Shown piece by piece: positions 48,591 to 63,268 of a stretch of DNA of 64,000 bases. The DNA is from Vespula vulgaris. Taxonomy: Eukaryota; Arthropoda; Insecta; Hymenoptera; Vespidae. A program made the translations under genes and the position numbers. The stretch's first letter is position 1; each line of letters opens with the position of its first letter. Below the pieces are notes generated by a model, which was given only the letters and a program-made list of their open reading frames with translations, searched no databases and was not told the origin of the DNA. The stretch lies in the NCBI RefSeq assembly GCF_905475345.1, contig NC_066608.1, positions 2,827,501 through 2,891,500 on the forward strand. The letters run 5' to 3'.

Positions 48591-49729
48591 ATTCGGTAAT
48601 TATTATTCGGTATTTAGCTTACGAGCTTAAACCGTTTTCAGGCGATTTCGATTGGAGTTGGATCATTTAAATGTCGTAACACCTTTACGACGTTTTCAAA
48701 TTTTGCAAGCGGCAAGAAGTATCTTCATTGGTGAACGATTCGTTCGTTCTACTGTCGGTGACCCTTGCCGAAAATCCATTTTCACGATTTGACTTGCAAA
48801 ACTCGGATTACTGTCCGCAAGACGTTGGTTTCCTGTCGTCAAGGTAAGCCTGCTCAAGTCAAGATTATTTGGAGGAAAAGACATGAGAGAAAAAGAGAGA
48901 GAAAGACAGAGAGATATAGAAAGAAGAGAGAGAAAGAGAGATAAAGAGAGTTCCTGTATTCTCTCAAAAGCGAATACTTCGAATTCACAGAGAAGGAGTA
49001 GTTACGTTTCGTCTACATCAATCCACTTCCATTCTTCTAAGTTGTTGAACGTCAGCTACGGTACGAGTGCATTTTGAAATGCAAAGTGCTTCTATAATTC
49101 CAGACACGCCGATTAATTCGACGGAAAAGCGAACGAAGGAATTTACTGAAAATCTTTACTTTATATAAGGCTGGAAGAGGGTGAGAGGAGTTTTTAGGGT
49201 GGGAGAGGAGGAGAGGAAGTGGCAGGGTAGAAAATAAAGGAACAAAGATGATGGTCTTTAATTATTTAAATTCTTGCTTTCAAACGAGATAGTATGCTGG
49301 ACAAGAAAGCTAGTGATACAAAGAGAATATATCGTCTACGTGAAAAGAAACGAATAATGGGAAAAACGATGAGATAGATAGAGATAGATAGACAAAGGGC
49401 ATCATCCGTAAAGAAAAGATGAAAATTACTATTAGAAAAGAATCGTCGATCTATCTTAATACATACTTGACCATCCTTATCATCTCTCTCATATCAATTT
49501 TATATTAATTTTCAATATAGAAATACGTAGATATATCTTGATAAAGATATCTCAGTGTATATTGTGATATCAATAGTCGTAATCAAGATATATGTGATAT
49601 CAATAGTACGTAATCAAGAATACGTAATGTTTACGATATACGCTTCTAATCCAACGTGGATAAAAATATAGAGATAAGAAAGAGAAAAGAAAAAGAAAAG
49701 AAATAAAAGAAGAGAAAAGGCAGAAAGTG

Positions 49730-49739
49730 AGAGAGAGAT

Positions 49740-49783
<44 letters not shown>
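49730..49783. repeat. (GA)n microsatellite
   Basis: GA dinucleotides preceded by GAGAGATAGAGACA variants. A further GA tract lies at 30840-30891 and a shorter one at about 30335-30362. Confidence 0.85.
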
Positions 49784-49784
<1 letters not shown>

Positions 49785-50341
49785 CAAAAAAAAAGAATTA
49801 ACGATAGCATTGCTTACGTAGATGATTATTGTTTAGTTTAAAACGTATTACGAGCAAGTGCGGGTTTCTTGAAAGTGCCTTTTCCTGTCGACATTACCAA
49901 AAGCTAATCTCACACGTATATCTCGATGTGTCTTTCTTTTTTCTTTTTTTATTTTTTTTTTTGTTTTCTTTAAACTTCAATCATTGATAAAAACAAAAGA
50001 TATTTTGTTTCTCCGTCTTTTCTTCTTCTTCTTATTTCTTTGATTTATTTTTTTTTTTTATATAAAACAGCAGGTTGCTGTTCGTTTCCACAATGGTGCT
50101 CGTTTGTTTCTTCGTCCGTGAAATTAAATCGATATCGTTGAGAACGTTAACGTTTTAGCTTAAGTTGATGAATGAGAAAGTCCAATCGTAATTTCCAAGT
50201 CGAGTCAGTGGTCATTAACAAGTCGATCGTGTGGCTAACATAGACCAAGACAGTTACGTCTACTTCATAGACAATAGACAATCAAGAAGCCACACGTATT
50301 TCCATCGTATTCTCGCGCGATATGGAAATTATCGTTAATCG

Positions 50342-50425
50342 ATATACATATACATATACATATACATATACGCATATGTATATGTATATATATGCATATA
50401 TATATATATGTATGTATATATTATA
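50342..50425. repeat. (ATACAT)n running into its inverted complement
   Basis: Four or so ATACAT units are followed by ATGTAT-type units around a CGCATATG centre, so the stretch is largely self-complementary. Confidence 0.7.
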
Positions 50426-51655
50426 TATATGTATAATGCTCATAGAGTCCCAGCCTTGACGCGAGACGAATAGAAGTTTCGAATTTCATTAACGTGATCG
50501 AGAAGGGCGCGATAGAGAGGGTGTTAAAGGGGGGGGAGGACGGGGAGGGCCCATCTTAATTTAGCAATTAACTCTCTACAGTTCTCTACAACTCTGAAGA
50601 TGTATATTAGTGCGGTTGAAAGGATATTTGAGTACTAGAGTGTACATATATTCTATATATGTATTATATTTTGTATCGAATGGACAAATACGAGTATAGA
50701 TACATCAGTGTATTTAAATCTAATATATGTTTAACATTACGTTAGAAAAATCTTTAAATCGTTCTATGGGATTAAATAATTTTCTTCTTTTCTTCTTTTT
50801 TTCCTTTTTTTTTTTTTTTAGATCCGTCACGATGCTCGGTACTTTTGTTTTCTTCTTTTTTTAACGTTAATATAATCTTACAATAATTTCCTTTCTTAAT
50901 TAATTAATATTCATTTCTTAATATTGATTGAATTATCAATAATATAATATATGCATATCGAGAATAGAAATAAGTTTTTTTCTTTTTCTAGTTACTGCTT
51001 AATAAATTATAGGTAAAGAATTGAAGATATTTATCCTCGTCGTTATTGTTGTAACAACGATGAGAAAATAGAATATGTTTATTTATTGTTAGAATATATA
51101 TTAGAACGTAATATTTCGTATAAATTATTAAGCTTCTACGTGATTATTATAAATATGAAAATCGATCAATCCTAAAAGTTAATATATAATGATTTTCAAG
51201 ATTTATAAGATCGTACTCATATCGTGAAATTCGTTTTCAAAGACTGATCGATTTATTAAAAAAATAGTGAGAAGTTTATACAGTGTTTTTTTATTAGTTG
51301 TTACAAAAGAAAAAAGAAAAAAAGAAATGAAAATGTTTTTTTCGTTTGATCGCATTGATACTCATAATAAATTTTCTGCGTCTGCTTAAAAGTTTATAAG
51401 GTTTTCTACGATCGAAAAAAAGAAAGTTATTCAATTTCAAAATTCTTTTTAGAATAGTTTTTTAACCAAGTGTATGAATTTAAGGTACACGCGTGTTACA
51501 CGTACCGAATGAAATGAAATGAGAAAAGGAGCTTATAAACCTTCGTCCGTCGTCACGTAATTAAATCCATGAAATTTTGCTCCGTACTTTATCGATCCCC
51601 TTAAAAATCCAATAAATATCGAGAAGTCGAAGCGACGTCGCTATGAATTAGATCG

Positions 51656-51658
<3 letters not shown>

Positions 51659-51700
<42 letters not shown>
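51659..51700. repeat. (CT)n microsatellite
   Basis: CT tract of about 40 bp, extended by CTTT variants to about 51740. Confidence 0.85.
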
Positions 51701-51701
<1 letters not shown>

Positions 51702-52839
51702 TTCTCTCTCTTTCACTTTTTCATTCTCTCATTCTCTCTTTATTTCGATCGTTAAAGTTAGGAGAAGCTTTTTCTATATAACTTCTCTTAACAATTATAC
51801 TATCTGAAAAATTTTTAATTAATCCTCATCCAGTTCGTAATACTATCAAAATTATTCAACTGATTCATAAATAATTTCTATTATAACTAAGGAATTTTTC
51901 TTTTTTTACAGTCAAATGAAACTATTTACGTATCGATCGAATAAATATGCAAAATTGTAAAATATCATATTTATTAAATTGACTCATAAATAATTGCTAC
52001 TTTATTGTAATAAATTTCGTTACCTACAGTCGAACTTCTGTTTGAGAGACTATTATTATTACGAATAAAAACAGTTCTATGCTTTCATTAACTTTTCAGT
52101 TTCTTTTTGAGATATTTTTACATTCGTATTTGAATTGTTTTAAAATTATTTTTCTTTTGTAATGACGAACAAAAAAGATCAGAAAATACTTACATATGTT
52201 TGTTCTTATACTTCTTATATACATTTATTCTTGAAAAGAAACTTAATAATTTAAATGACTTATGATTAGAACACTTTCATAATAACCATCTCATATAATA
52301 TATCTACGTATTATATAATTTAATTCTTGAATATCTAATAACTTTATCTATCTATCTCGTATACACACGTTAAAGTTTAATCTTGTCAAAGATGTCACGA
52401 ATCTCCATAGGAAACTCGATTATTTTCTCTAACGTCGAGACGACAACGAACAGCCGTTACGATATCACAAAGCAGAATTTCCTTAGACCGATGAGCGTCG
52501 TCGTCTTGGCTAATACCAGCGTTACATAGTTACGACGTAGAACGCTTCCTTCGCAATATAAATCAAAACTCTGCTAAGTAACAATTTATGTCCGGCACTT
52601 AGCGAAGTTGGAAGTTAAGTAGCGGAGTAATAGACATAGTAGCGGGAGGTCTACTGCTCGTTCAGACGGATTACGAATGAACTTGCTGTTAGTAGCAAAG
52701 ATCTAACTGATCTTCCAATTTTTTTCTGTCTATTATCATAATCTCGTGAAAAGTTAGTATACCTATCTACCAACGTAAATTTGACTAATGCGAATATATG
52801 CTTTTAGTTACCAATATGCTTCTATACGTATAGGTGTAC

Positions 52840-52844
<5 letters not shown>

Positions 52845-52927
<83 letters not shown>

Positions 52928-52936
52928 GTATGTATA
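52845..52936. repeat. (TA)n and (ATGT)n microsatellite
   Basis: TA tract to about 52891, then ATGT units interleaved with a second TA tract. Confidence 0.85.
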
Positions 52937-54583
52937 TGTGGTATTTAAAATGATTGTACATCTACATACGTATGTATATTATATTTATATTAAATAAATA
53001 AAAAAATATATTTACTCCTATAGATATATTTATATAAGTATATTTAAATAACTTTTTATAAATTAGATTTCTTTCTTTTTTTAAAACACGCAAATAAAAT
53101 ATTTACACACACACACATATATATGTAAACATTTTTAATACATAAATTTACATACACGTAAAAACGTGATACTTTGTACCAATTCGATCAAATAAAAAAA
53201 AACAACCTGACGTTTGGGATTCTATTTCGTTTTTCGTCTAACGTTAAACATGCTTTTTAATCATGGCTATAAATTTAGCAATAGCGAAGTGAAAACGAAC
53301 TCATTTTCGATCGGTTAACCCCAGTTCGTTGGATCGTTCAGCTGGTTGGTTGGTGTGCTCGCGCGTACTCCGGTAATTCCTTTAAAATACAGGCGCACTC
53401 AATCAACGCGAATAGGCACAAATCGGTGATTTCGCGCTCACGGATTATCGGGATCGAATGGGCTTCAGGATATTGCGGCGGAAACACGAAAGCGCGTAAA
53501 TGCATCAACGTTATCCCTCACTCTGATTCGTCTCGTCCGGTTTCGAACAAACGGCGCGTACAACAATTCCCACGAAAGCATTCGAGTGTCATCCTTCGGA
53601 GACCTGTCTTTCTTCTCCTCCTTTTCTTCATCGAGTCAATAGGGACAAAAGCTTTGATATAGGAACGACTACAAAAAGCGATCGATGATCGATCAAAATC
53701 TTTCTTTCTTTCTTTCTTTCTATCTCTCTTTTTTTTCTCTTCCTTTTAATAATAAACTAGAAATTTCGATATTTTCAAAGAAAACTTCAAACGTATCTCA
53801 TCTCCTCTCGAAATAATTATAATTATCAATTACAAATTTCATTGCTTATCAAACACTTACATCTAAAATCGATTTTATCAAAATCATTCTTTCGCGTTTC
53901 ATGTTTCGATGTTTCAACGATAAGAAAGAAGTATTTGAAATATTCTTAGATATAGAAAAGAGCAAAATAAAAAAAGAAATGAAGATGCGAAAGATATCGT
54001 AAAGCAGAACAGAATAGATTGTAGTTTGTAAGAAAAGGTAAGACTTTGTTTTCGAAAGATCGATTTATTTTCTCAGAGAATGGTCTACCCTTGCAATCGA
54101 CACTTCCTGAAAAGCCTGAGTCGTCTCGCGGAATAGTCTGGTAAATAGCCTCGAACCTTTTCGTTTGGTTCGGCAACGCTCGCGTTCTCTGACAGTTGTT
54201 TTCCCAAAAGCATCGACGTCCGGCACAAACGGGAAATTGAATTTCTACCGACGCGCTCTCTCGCCCGAGACGCGTGCCTCTTGCTTTCATACGGCGACAG
54301 AGAGTGTTACGCTTCGTCTCAGCCTTCTCTCCCCTGAACGGAAACCGCGACGTCGACAAAAAAAAACGGAAGAAGGAAAAAAAACGAGAGAAGAAAAAAA
54401 AAGAAAGAACGAAAAAAAGAAAAGGTAGGAGACGTCGAAGTTCGAAAATATGCTACAACCTCGATTCTTTTCTTCGGACGCCCACGCATTATTACAAGTT
54501 AACGTCGTCCAACGCAATTTCCTTCGTATTTTTCTTATTTATGTTCTAACAAGTCGCGAAAGAATAATTTTTCCCTTTATTCG

Positions 54584-54990
54584 TTTCGCGATATTGGAAA
54601 ATGAAGTATTCATTTTTCTTTCTTTTTTTCTTCTTAGTATTGAAGTTGTTTATTAATTACAGAGAGTCGTTCAAAAAGTTCGCGGTTCTTTTCTGACCTT
54701 TCCTTTTGAAGAATAATCTTTTTTTTCTTTTTTGATTGTTTCGCGACATTGAAATTATTGAAAAATGAACTATTAAGTTTTCTTTTCTTTTTGGGTATTG
54801 GTTTTTTAATATTACGAGAATCATTCATAAAGTTTATTGCTTTTTCGATCTCCCGTTTTAAAAGAATAACTTTTTCTTTGATCATTTCGCGACATTGAAA
54901 TTATCGAAGAAAGTATTAATTTTCTTCTTTTTTTATTGACTTTTGAATATTGCAAGGACCCTTTAAAAAGTTTGCAATTTTTTCTTTTGC
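54584..54990. repeat. Tandem repeat with about 146-155-bp period, three copies
   Basis: Each copy begins TTTCGCGA(T/C)ATTG (54584, 54739, 54885). Each then has a T-rich stretch, a TTCA(A/T)AAAGTTxGC-type block, and (copies 1 and 2) an AAGAATAA block before the next unit. Copy 3 is truncated. A minus-strand open frame over copies 1-2 is lysine-rich and probably fortuitous. Confidence 0.6.
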
Positions 54991-57478
54991 AATAAAAAAA
55001 TTTTATCCTTCAAGTAAAACGCATCTTAAAAAACCATAACGACAATAGCAAACTTTTCAAACGACGTTAGTTGTAGTTATATCTATACTACAAATTTCTG
55101 AAATTTAAAATATTAAACACAAAATATTTCGCCTCGGAAATATTATTGATAACGATATTATCAATATCAATAAATTTTTATTAATTTAATTAAAGTTCTT
55201 ATTTTAACAAATTACCTGATAAATAAATGATGTATCATTATATCATGACCCTGAAGCACCTTATCCTGATTATTTTACAAAATTATAATTAATAAATTAA
55301 TAATTAATTGTTATCCAAATATTAAGGTTTATTCGTTTGTAATTATTTGAAGATTTTCAGAATCGATAGGAAGATCGAAGGCGTATATTTTTTGCTAGAC
55401 TGTATTCAAACACTATTTCCCAATCAAAACTATGGTTATAACGTATGTATCAATTCGAGCACAGTTTCGATATCCTATCATATTTTGTTTTCTCAGACCG
55501 AGACTCATTGTCAACACAAGACCGTAGACCAATCAACAAAGAGCAGCCGTCGAATCAACACGTTTTCATTTTCACGAATCTCCCGTAACGACTGAATCAT
55601 AAAACGTACCTATATGTATTCAAATTTAATCCTCTTCTTATAATAAACTTTCTTTATATTTTATTATGCTATAAAAAATTACGTTATCATATAACTTTTA
55701 TTTTAAGAAAAATGAAAAAAAAATACAGAAAAAAAGAGAAGAATTGGATTACAGAGAAGAAAATTAAAGTTCGCCACACTTGTTCGACATTAACTCGAGT
55801 AAATGGATTAACACGAACGTAAGCTTTGAAATATTAAGTTTAAAAGAATGACGATATTCAAAGTTATTAATTAAAAAAATAAAGTTCTCGCCTCTAGGAA
55901 AATATATTATAAAATGTTCCCTTTGGTAAAACCTTAAGAATAATCGATAAAATTTTACCGAACCGACGCCGTAAGGCAACGTCGAAAATAAGAAGTCCCT
56001 TTTCAGTTTCTTGTAAAACCATTTTACATAAAGATGCGACCAAGTCTCCAACGCCGCCACTAGTTGCGCTTAGGGTACGTCGTGTGCTTTGGGAACTCGA
56101 TATAAACGATCCAAGTTTCCAAAGCTACGAGAAGTTATAATGCGAGCGTTAACATCGAACTACGTACGTAGGCAACCTAGGAAACGAACACAAATAGGGG
56201 GAAGAAGGTTTAATAATTATAGTTATTAAAGCGATACACAATTTCCCTTTCTGGATCTTAATCGTCTCCGAAAACATGAATAGCTTGTTATGAGCTATAC
56301 GATTTAACAATAGATTTCTATTTTCATGTTATATCCTTCGTGTAATATTTATGCGTTTCCAAAAAAAAAGAAAAGAAAAAAATAAGAAAACGAAAAAGAA
56401 GGGAAAGAAACGAAGTTGAGAAAATGAAATAGTTTCGATTTTGTAATAAAGAGAACAAAAAACAGCATTGCAAATAAAAGCAAGACGTTTGAAATAATTT
56501 ATCTATGGATTATATAGAACGTGACATTTACTATAATGTTACGTTTATGCATTATAGAAGAAAATAAAGTTCGAAAGAATAGCTAACTTTAGTATAATAT
56601 AATTATATATGAATAACTTTTCGTATAATAACTTATACGACAAAAAAGGACCATGGCGATATAAAGATCGTAAATAAATGTAAAGCGTCATAAAAATGTT
56701 TGAAATAATTCATATATATAATACACACACACACACACACATATATACACGTAAAATTTAACGTTATATCTACGCATTACAGAAGTTAAAGAAAAACGGA
56801 AAAGAAAGAAAAAGAGAAAAAACTCGATAAGCTTCGATTATCAGCGATAAGTATCAATATTAAAAAGGAAATACACCGAAGGTACAGAAATCCAATAAGC
56901 TACCGAGCATCGTTCGATTCGTTGAGATCGTAGGGAAGGTCTAAAGGAGAAAGCATAAATTATCGAGCCAAGCATAATTTAGGACCCGTCGTTGGATAGG
57001 CGAGTTTCTGCCGACTGGACTGGTTTACGTTTCCCATCCTCTTCCTGTTCCTGTGACTTTTCTCCTTCCCTTTCTCTCTCTCTCTCTCTCTTTCCCTCTC
57101 TCTCTCTTCTCTCTTTCCTTCTCCGTCGTACCTATTACACTTTGGCCTTTGGTTTTGAACGTTGAAGTTAAACCAGCACCCTCTTTCTCTTTCATTCTCA
57201 CCCTTCGACATGCGCGGTACATTCTCCCTCTCTCTCTCTCTCTCTCTCTCTGTCTGTCTCTGTCTTTCTCTCTCTTTCTCTCTTTCTCTTTTACCTCTGT
57301 CTGTCTTTCTCTTTCTCTCTGTCTCTCTTCGAGGACGACATAGTTTTAATTGGTTTAGCAGTGTTCACTGTCGGGTGTCACGACGTCGCGACGCTGACGA
57401 TGACAAATGGCCGCCACCCTCTCCATCCAGGTTCTCCTTCCGTTCCGTCGCCGAATTCCGCGAGATCGCTAACATCGC

Positions 57479-57536
57479 AGTAGACGACGACGACTACGAC
57501 TACAACGACAACGACAACGACAACGACGACGACGAC
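57479..57536. repeat. (GAC/AAC)n trinucleotide repeat
   Basis: GAC, TAC and AAC units in phase within a GC-richer island. The in-frame reading would be Asp/Tyr/Asn-rich, but no gene around it is supported. Confidence 0.7.
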
Positions 57537-58564
57537 CTTTTCAATCCTTCTCTCTTTCTCTAACTTCTTCGTATCCTTCTAAAGGACGACGATCTTTCTT
57601 CCTATCGTTTTATTTATTTACTAGAATAGAAAGAAACAGAGAAAGGGAGAGAGAGAGAGAAAGAAAGTTCACGATAAATGAACTCACGTTTCATTCTTCT
57701 CATACTTTCGTCTAAATCAAACCTCATATATAAACTGTTTTACGCAACAATAATACTTCGATGGACTAAAACTCTTTACGAGAGTCTTACATACTTTTCT
57801 GATAACAAATATTTCATCACTTTTTTGAATAATTAGCAATTTATTCAATTGGATTTTTATTTTACCAAATCTTCTTACGTTCTGCTTTTTTGTTTTGTTT
57901 TGAACTTCTTCTCACATTTACACGCAAGTCCAACGAGGATATAAACGTGCTCTTTTTTTTTTCTTTTCAATAACATTGTATACGTGATATAAATTTAGTG
58001 ATATGAAATTGAGAGTATATCGAGAAATTCGAAAAATATTGAGGACAATATTTCGTTAAAAATTTTTCAATAAGGATTCAAAGATTCAATAATTGAACGA
58101 TAATAAATTATTACAGACAATTAAATTGATGAAAAGAGGTAGATAGAGAGAGAAAGAGAGAGAGATATATATAGACGAATCAACTAAAATGTTTTCGTTT
58201 TTTCTTATTGACGACATTCACAACTGGATATTACTTTGGATTAATTTTAATGATCATGAAACGTACCAAAATATCCCAATGTAAAGTGTAATATATTACA
58301 GTTTTCTCTAAATGTAAGATAAATTATATATTTTTTTAAATATTCCGTAGTCAGAAAGTATAAAAAAAGAATTACAAAATATAAAGACAAATAAAAAATT
58401 CCTATATTTATAGTTTTACAAACTAAGAAGAAAAAAGAAAGAAATTAGCTTAAAAAAATCTAGAAAGAAAATAAATTGATTTTTAAAATCATCTAAGAAC
58501 TTTTGACTCAATCAGAATATATTTTTCCATAAGAAAAAAGAAGAATATATATATAATTTAATAC

Positions 58565-58567
<3 letters not shown>

Positions 58568-58608
<41 letters not shown>
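58568..58608. repeat. (TA)n microsatellite
   Basis: About 40 bp of TA dinucleotides in AT-rich DNA. Confidence 0.85.
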
Positions 58609-58611
<3 letters not shown>

Positions 58612-61600
58612 AATATCACAAAATTGGTGTGTACAAAATAAGTCGTATATAGAAATTAGACGTCTTTTGAAAACGTTGTTATCGTTGTTGATATTTTCAT
58701 TTAGGACAACTTCTCGAGATCACCGCTAGTCTTATCACGAGGCAATACTCATTCCTGTTTAAACCGTCCCTGAAGTAAGACGTATTTTCTTTAAGAATGT
58801 TAGTATAATTGCGTATCAAAGAACAAAAGTAAAAATCGCTAATTCGTCCACTCTTTGAAAAAAGAAACGTAATAGTCAAGTCACTATTGAATTATTCAAA
58901 CGATTTTCACAAATCAAGGATAAATACTATAACGATCATTTAATTTTAATTTCTATTGCAATTTTTGTTTTATACATAGTACGTTTTTTCATAATTAAAA
59001 AAAACAAGATCAATATAAGCCATTCATCACATTTTTTTCATTCTAACGTCTCCACCATATTCAATCGTTCGAATAATAAATAAATTAAATATCCTAGTAC
59101 TCCAAAAGAGATATCATAAAGAAACAATGAAATTAAATCGAATATCTCATATACATATTTTACGATAATTCGAATTATATGACAATATAATAACCTTTGA
59201 AATTTCTTATCTCGTCTCCTATTACTTTCGAATTCGTCGCACGAGCTTCTCTATTGAAATAAAACTCAATCTAATAAACATTATACCATATCAAAGATCT
59301 GGTCGTTAAAAGGGAAACGTAGGATGTTTCTTTTCCACTTTTTATTACAATTTTGTTCCTGTACGTAGAAGTACGTTTCTTCGACGATGAGACAAGCGAC
59401 CTGGTTGGAGGAAGTAAAAAAAAAAGAAGAAGAAGAAGAAGGAAAGACAAAAAAAAAGAAGTAAATAAAGAAGAAGAAGAACAAAAAAGATAAAAAAAAA
59501 GAATTATAGTAAAATATAGGTACCTATATCTTTTTTCGTATTTACGATACGTTGGTAAAAAAAAAAGCCTGGAAATTCGTAATCGTGGACGTTCACGAGA
59601 CGTGCAAAGAAGAGATCTTCTTCAAAGGGAGAAAAGGTAACGGAGCAGCACGCGAATCAGAGAGGTAGTATAATGCTTTCTCTAAGGCCGACCGAGGTAA
59701 CCATCCGAGGACAATGTATTTTGCTCGACGTTCGTCGAAATCGAATTACCGTTAGATCGAGAACGCGCACCGTTTCTCTTCTTCTTCTTGTTCATCCTCT
59801 ATTTCTTTTATTTCTATCTTCTCGTTATTTTATTTTTCGTTTCTTCCTTTTCTAGTTTCAATTGCTCGACGACGATTGGACGAGCGCAAAGAAATTAAAT
59901 AAGCGCGCGCAAACACAGGACGCAGGAAAGTTCGTTAAACGGAAACTGTCTGCGTCTAAAAGAGACAGACAAAGAAAGAAAAAAGAAAAAAAGAAAGAGA
60001 GAGAGAGAGAGAGAGAGAACAGGAAGGATCTAGACCAAACAAGAGCAGATTTTTTATCTCTCTTTCACGGTACAATCGAATCTCCTCCCTTCTCGCTACT
60101 TCGTCCACTCTTTGAAAAGAGGAACGGATGTATTTACGTCTTCTAACGATCGTTGCTGAACGAATCATCAACTACGTTCCGTAAACTCGAGAAAATACCT
60201 TCGGAACTTTTCAAAGTGGTACGTTTATCCTCCTCCATCTTGTTTCATCGATCTGATCAAACAGTTTTTCTCCTTTACCTTATATATAAAAATGTTAGAT
60301 AATTTTGTACCTATATATTCTTTTTTCTTTTTTCTTTTTTATTAAATATCAGCATTCCTTCTCGAAAATGTTTCATAGAAAATGATCGATCTTGGAGTAA
60401 GTAAGAAAAAATAAATCCGTTATCGTAATACCGAAATTATATTTAAATTGAAGAGTGAAAGTCTTGCAGCGCGTGATTTAAATTTGCCACGTCGATCATG
60501 CTGCTATTGGAAAAACGTCAAAGAATCTAGTCGTATTTTGAACTACGTATACACATATACGTAGCTAAGTATGAGCGCACGTACACGTACACACACACGT
60601 TCGAGCGTTTTCAGGACCGCCAATTTTCGAAGCATCTCGACTTCACCGTCAGCGACAGTTTCGTAATTTCGGCAAGGTCCTTTTTGCTGCCTTTGCCCTG
60701 TGCTCGTCGGCTCGGATAGCGTTCACAGAAAAGCTGGAACGAGGGGGAAAGAGAGAAAACGCGAGGAGTAATGGTAGCTGGATTCGCGAACGGGAGAAAA
60801 GGAATAGGAAGGGTGGACGAGCTGATGTATCCACTCTGTGCTCTCTACAAACCCTTCCTCTAAACCACGAGCACAGCGGTCTTTGCGGTCTTTGCACGGC
60901 TACCAGACGATCCTGCGAAATTGCTAATTTTCCTACGATAAAAACGAAAACCATGACGGATAGATACGTTTTCTCTCATCTTCTTTTTTCTCTTTTCTCC
61001 CTTTCTTTTCCTGCTTTTTCGCCTTTTTTTTGTCTTGTTAAACTTAATCCTAAAAGATTTTCAATCGTAAATAAAACGAACGAACGATCGAAAATGTTCG
61101 TAAAAAAAGAAAAAACAAAAAGAAAGAGAAAAGCCAATCGTCCATATACATTTTATTTCATTCGATTTTGTTTTCTTTTCCACGCTCGAAAGAAAAAAAA
61201 GAAAGAAGAGAGAGAGGAAATGTAATTAGTACACATGTTTTTATTCTTTTTTTTTTTCTACGTGTTTACCATTCCAATGGTACTCGCTTCAAAGCCAAAG
61301 CTGAAAAATGACGATGCGTATAATAATGTTGGAACTTGAGACCAGGCGAAGTTCGCTTTGATGCAAAATTTCTCTTCGAGAGGTAAGCGGATATGACGTT
61401 ATACGGAGAAGAGAATATGAGCAAAGTAAGTATTTCCGCTCTTATCCTTACCTAAGGAACTTTCCAAAGAAAAGGGACGAGCGTACATTCGTTTGCTCGT
61501 AAATTAAACGAGAAAGAATACTCGTTCAACAAGGAAAGAACTCTCATTACTGAAAAATTATCTTTCTCCATAACGAATAACGTCACTATCAATGTCACGA

Positions 61601-63199
61601 TTATAACCAGTTAATGATAATTATTAAATTGTTAAACAAAGCAGAAAAACAATCAAATTCCTTGCTTTCGTACAATAAATAAATAAAAGAACGGATCCAA
61701 AGAAGAAATGAAAAGTTTCTAGATTTGTATTTTTAAAATCTCAACAAAACATTGGCCTACGAGAAGTCTCGAGAAAGGAATAATTGATTTTTAAAATCAC
61801 TTAGGAACTTTTTTGATCCAGCCTGTATTTCACGTTATAATGCGATAATAGTATCACGTAATAGGAAAAACATTTCCTTAAGAAAGTTCCGTAAAGAAGA
61901 AGAGAAATAGAAGGGAGTATCTTAAATGAGAAATAATTTTACGTTATTAAATCGAATTAATATTAAACAGTACAATATTTATTAATTAATAAAGCGATGG
62001 GATCGTAAATGATTAAAATAATCATTGTCCGAGTATAATTTTATTAGATTTAAATTACTTCAATAAAGATAATTAGTATTTTAATTGCCGGTAATCTCTT
62101 TTTAATTTTATTAGAACGAAATTTATTACATGGGATATTGAGAAAAATCAAATAATAAGATTAATAATAAGAATATCTCAGCTTCTTGTAGAAATGCAAT
62201 AATTTGTTTGTAAGTTCGCATTAAAGCCATTTATTAATAACGAAAATAGACTGAATTAATGAAGTTATTAATTAATAAATAACATGCAATCTCTGGTATT
62301 ATATATAAGCGATATCGAATGAAGCGAGTACAAAACAAAATTAAAAAAAAAAATAAAATAAAAATGACGACAAGAAAAATTAAAAAAGAAAAGACATGAA
62401 CGTAATACTGTGTTTAATAACGATAGTCACTCGGTTAATAACGACCGTCGCATGGGATAAAGAAAATGCACAAATTTTATTTGACAGAGAAAGAGAAATG
62501 AATGAACAATGTGGAGATGGGAACCGAAGGAAAGAAATTTCTTAGAATAGGGGAAAATCTTGAAGAAGCGACTCCTGTCTCCCTACTCTCTTTCTCTTTC
62601 ACTCTCTCTTAAAGTAATCAATACATGCGTCTTCTATATAGCAGGTACCTTTTCCACCCTTCTCAGCGACACGAACTCCTACTCTATCGATGGTGTATCC
62701 TTCTTTCTTTTTTCCACCACCCCTTTCCCCTTCACCCTCTTTCTTTCCACTCTTTTATTTTATTTCTCTTTTTCTTTCATTTCTCTCTAATACCCTAACA
62801 CGAATGGACGTATGTACGTCGTTTTCCTTTTCCTTCTCATCTTGCAATTCTAACGTTTTTCTTCTGGACTCATCCGTCTAGCGACTACGTTTCACGAACG
62901 ATTCGTAACATCTTCGCGACTTTTAGCACTCGAAAAGCTGTCGTCGTTCGCTCTTACGTTAGCGAGAACATTACAAAGGAGTAAAGAAGAGAGCAGGTGC
63001 AGCGTCCTGTGAAAGGTACCGAGCCAGGACGCGAGCAAGCGTTCCGCTTGTCAGTTACGTGGAAACTCCAAGACGAATTATTGTTCGTTCCTTCTAGTTG
63101 AAATTGCACGAAGAGAGCAACCTTTTATCGTACTATCGTATACCATTTTCGAGAGGCAAAAGGAAATTTTTATTCTTTTTTTCTTTTTTTCTTTCTTTC

Positions 63200-63204
<5 letters not shown>

Positions 63205-63262
<58 letters not shown>
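63205..63262. repeat. (CT)n microsatellite
   Basis: Pure CT tract of about 55 bp with CTTT flanks on both sides (about 63170-63285). Confidence 0.9.

Positions 63263-63268
<6 letters not shown>

Larger units (their letters stand above)
45141..54583. other. Gene-free stretch
   Basis: A possible Tc1-like terminal sequence starts near 45147. Islands lie at about 45530-45760, 46390-46720, 47480-47780, 48640-48880, 50060-50330, 52380-52690, 53260-53660 and 54060-54360. A short direct repeat (GTGATATCAATAGT...CGTAATCAAGA) occurs twice at about 49563-49615. No supported exon. Confidence 0.45.

Noticed and set aside
53946..54359. 137-codon minus-strand frame
   Set aside because: No recognisable domain, ends in Phe-rich poly-A/T-derived sequence, and has no supporting promoter or splice sites.
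54634..54885. 83-codon Lys-rich frame within the 150-bp repeats
   Set aside because: Frame kept over two copies only because the local offset is a multiple of three; no start context or homology seen.
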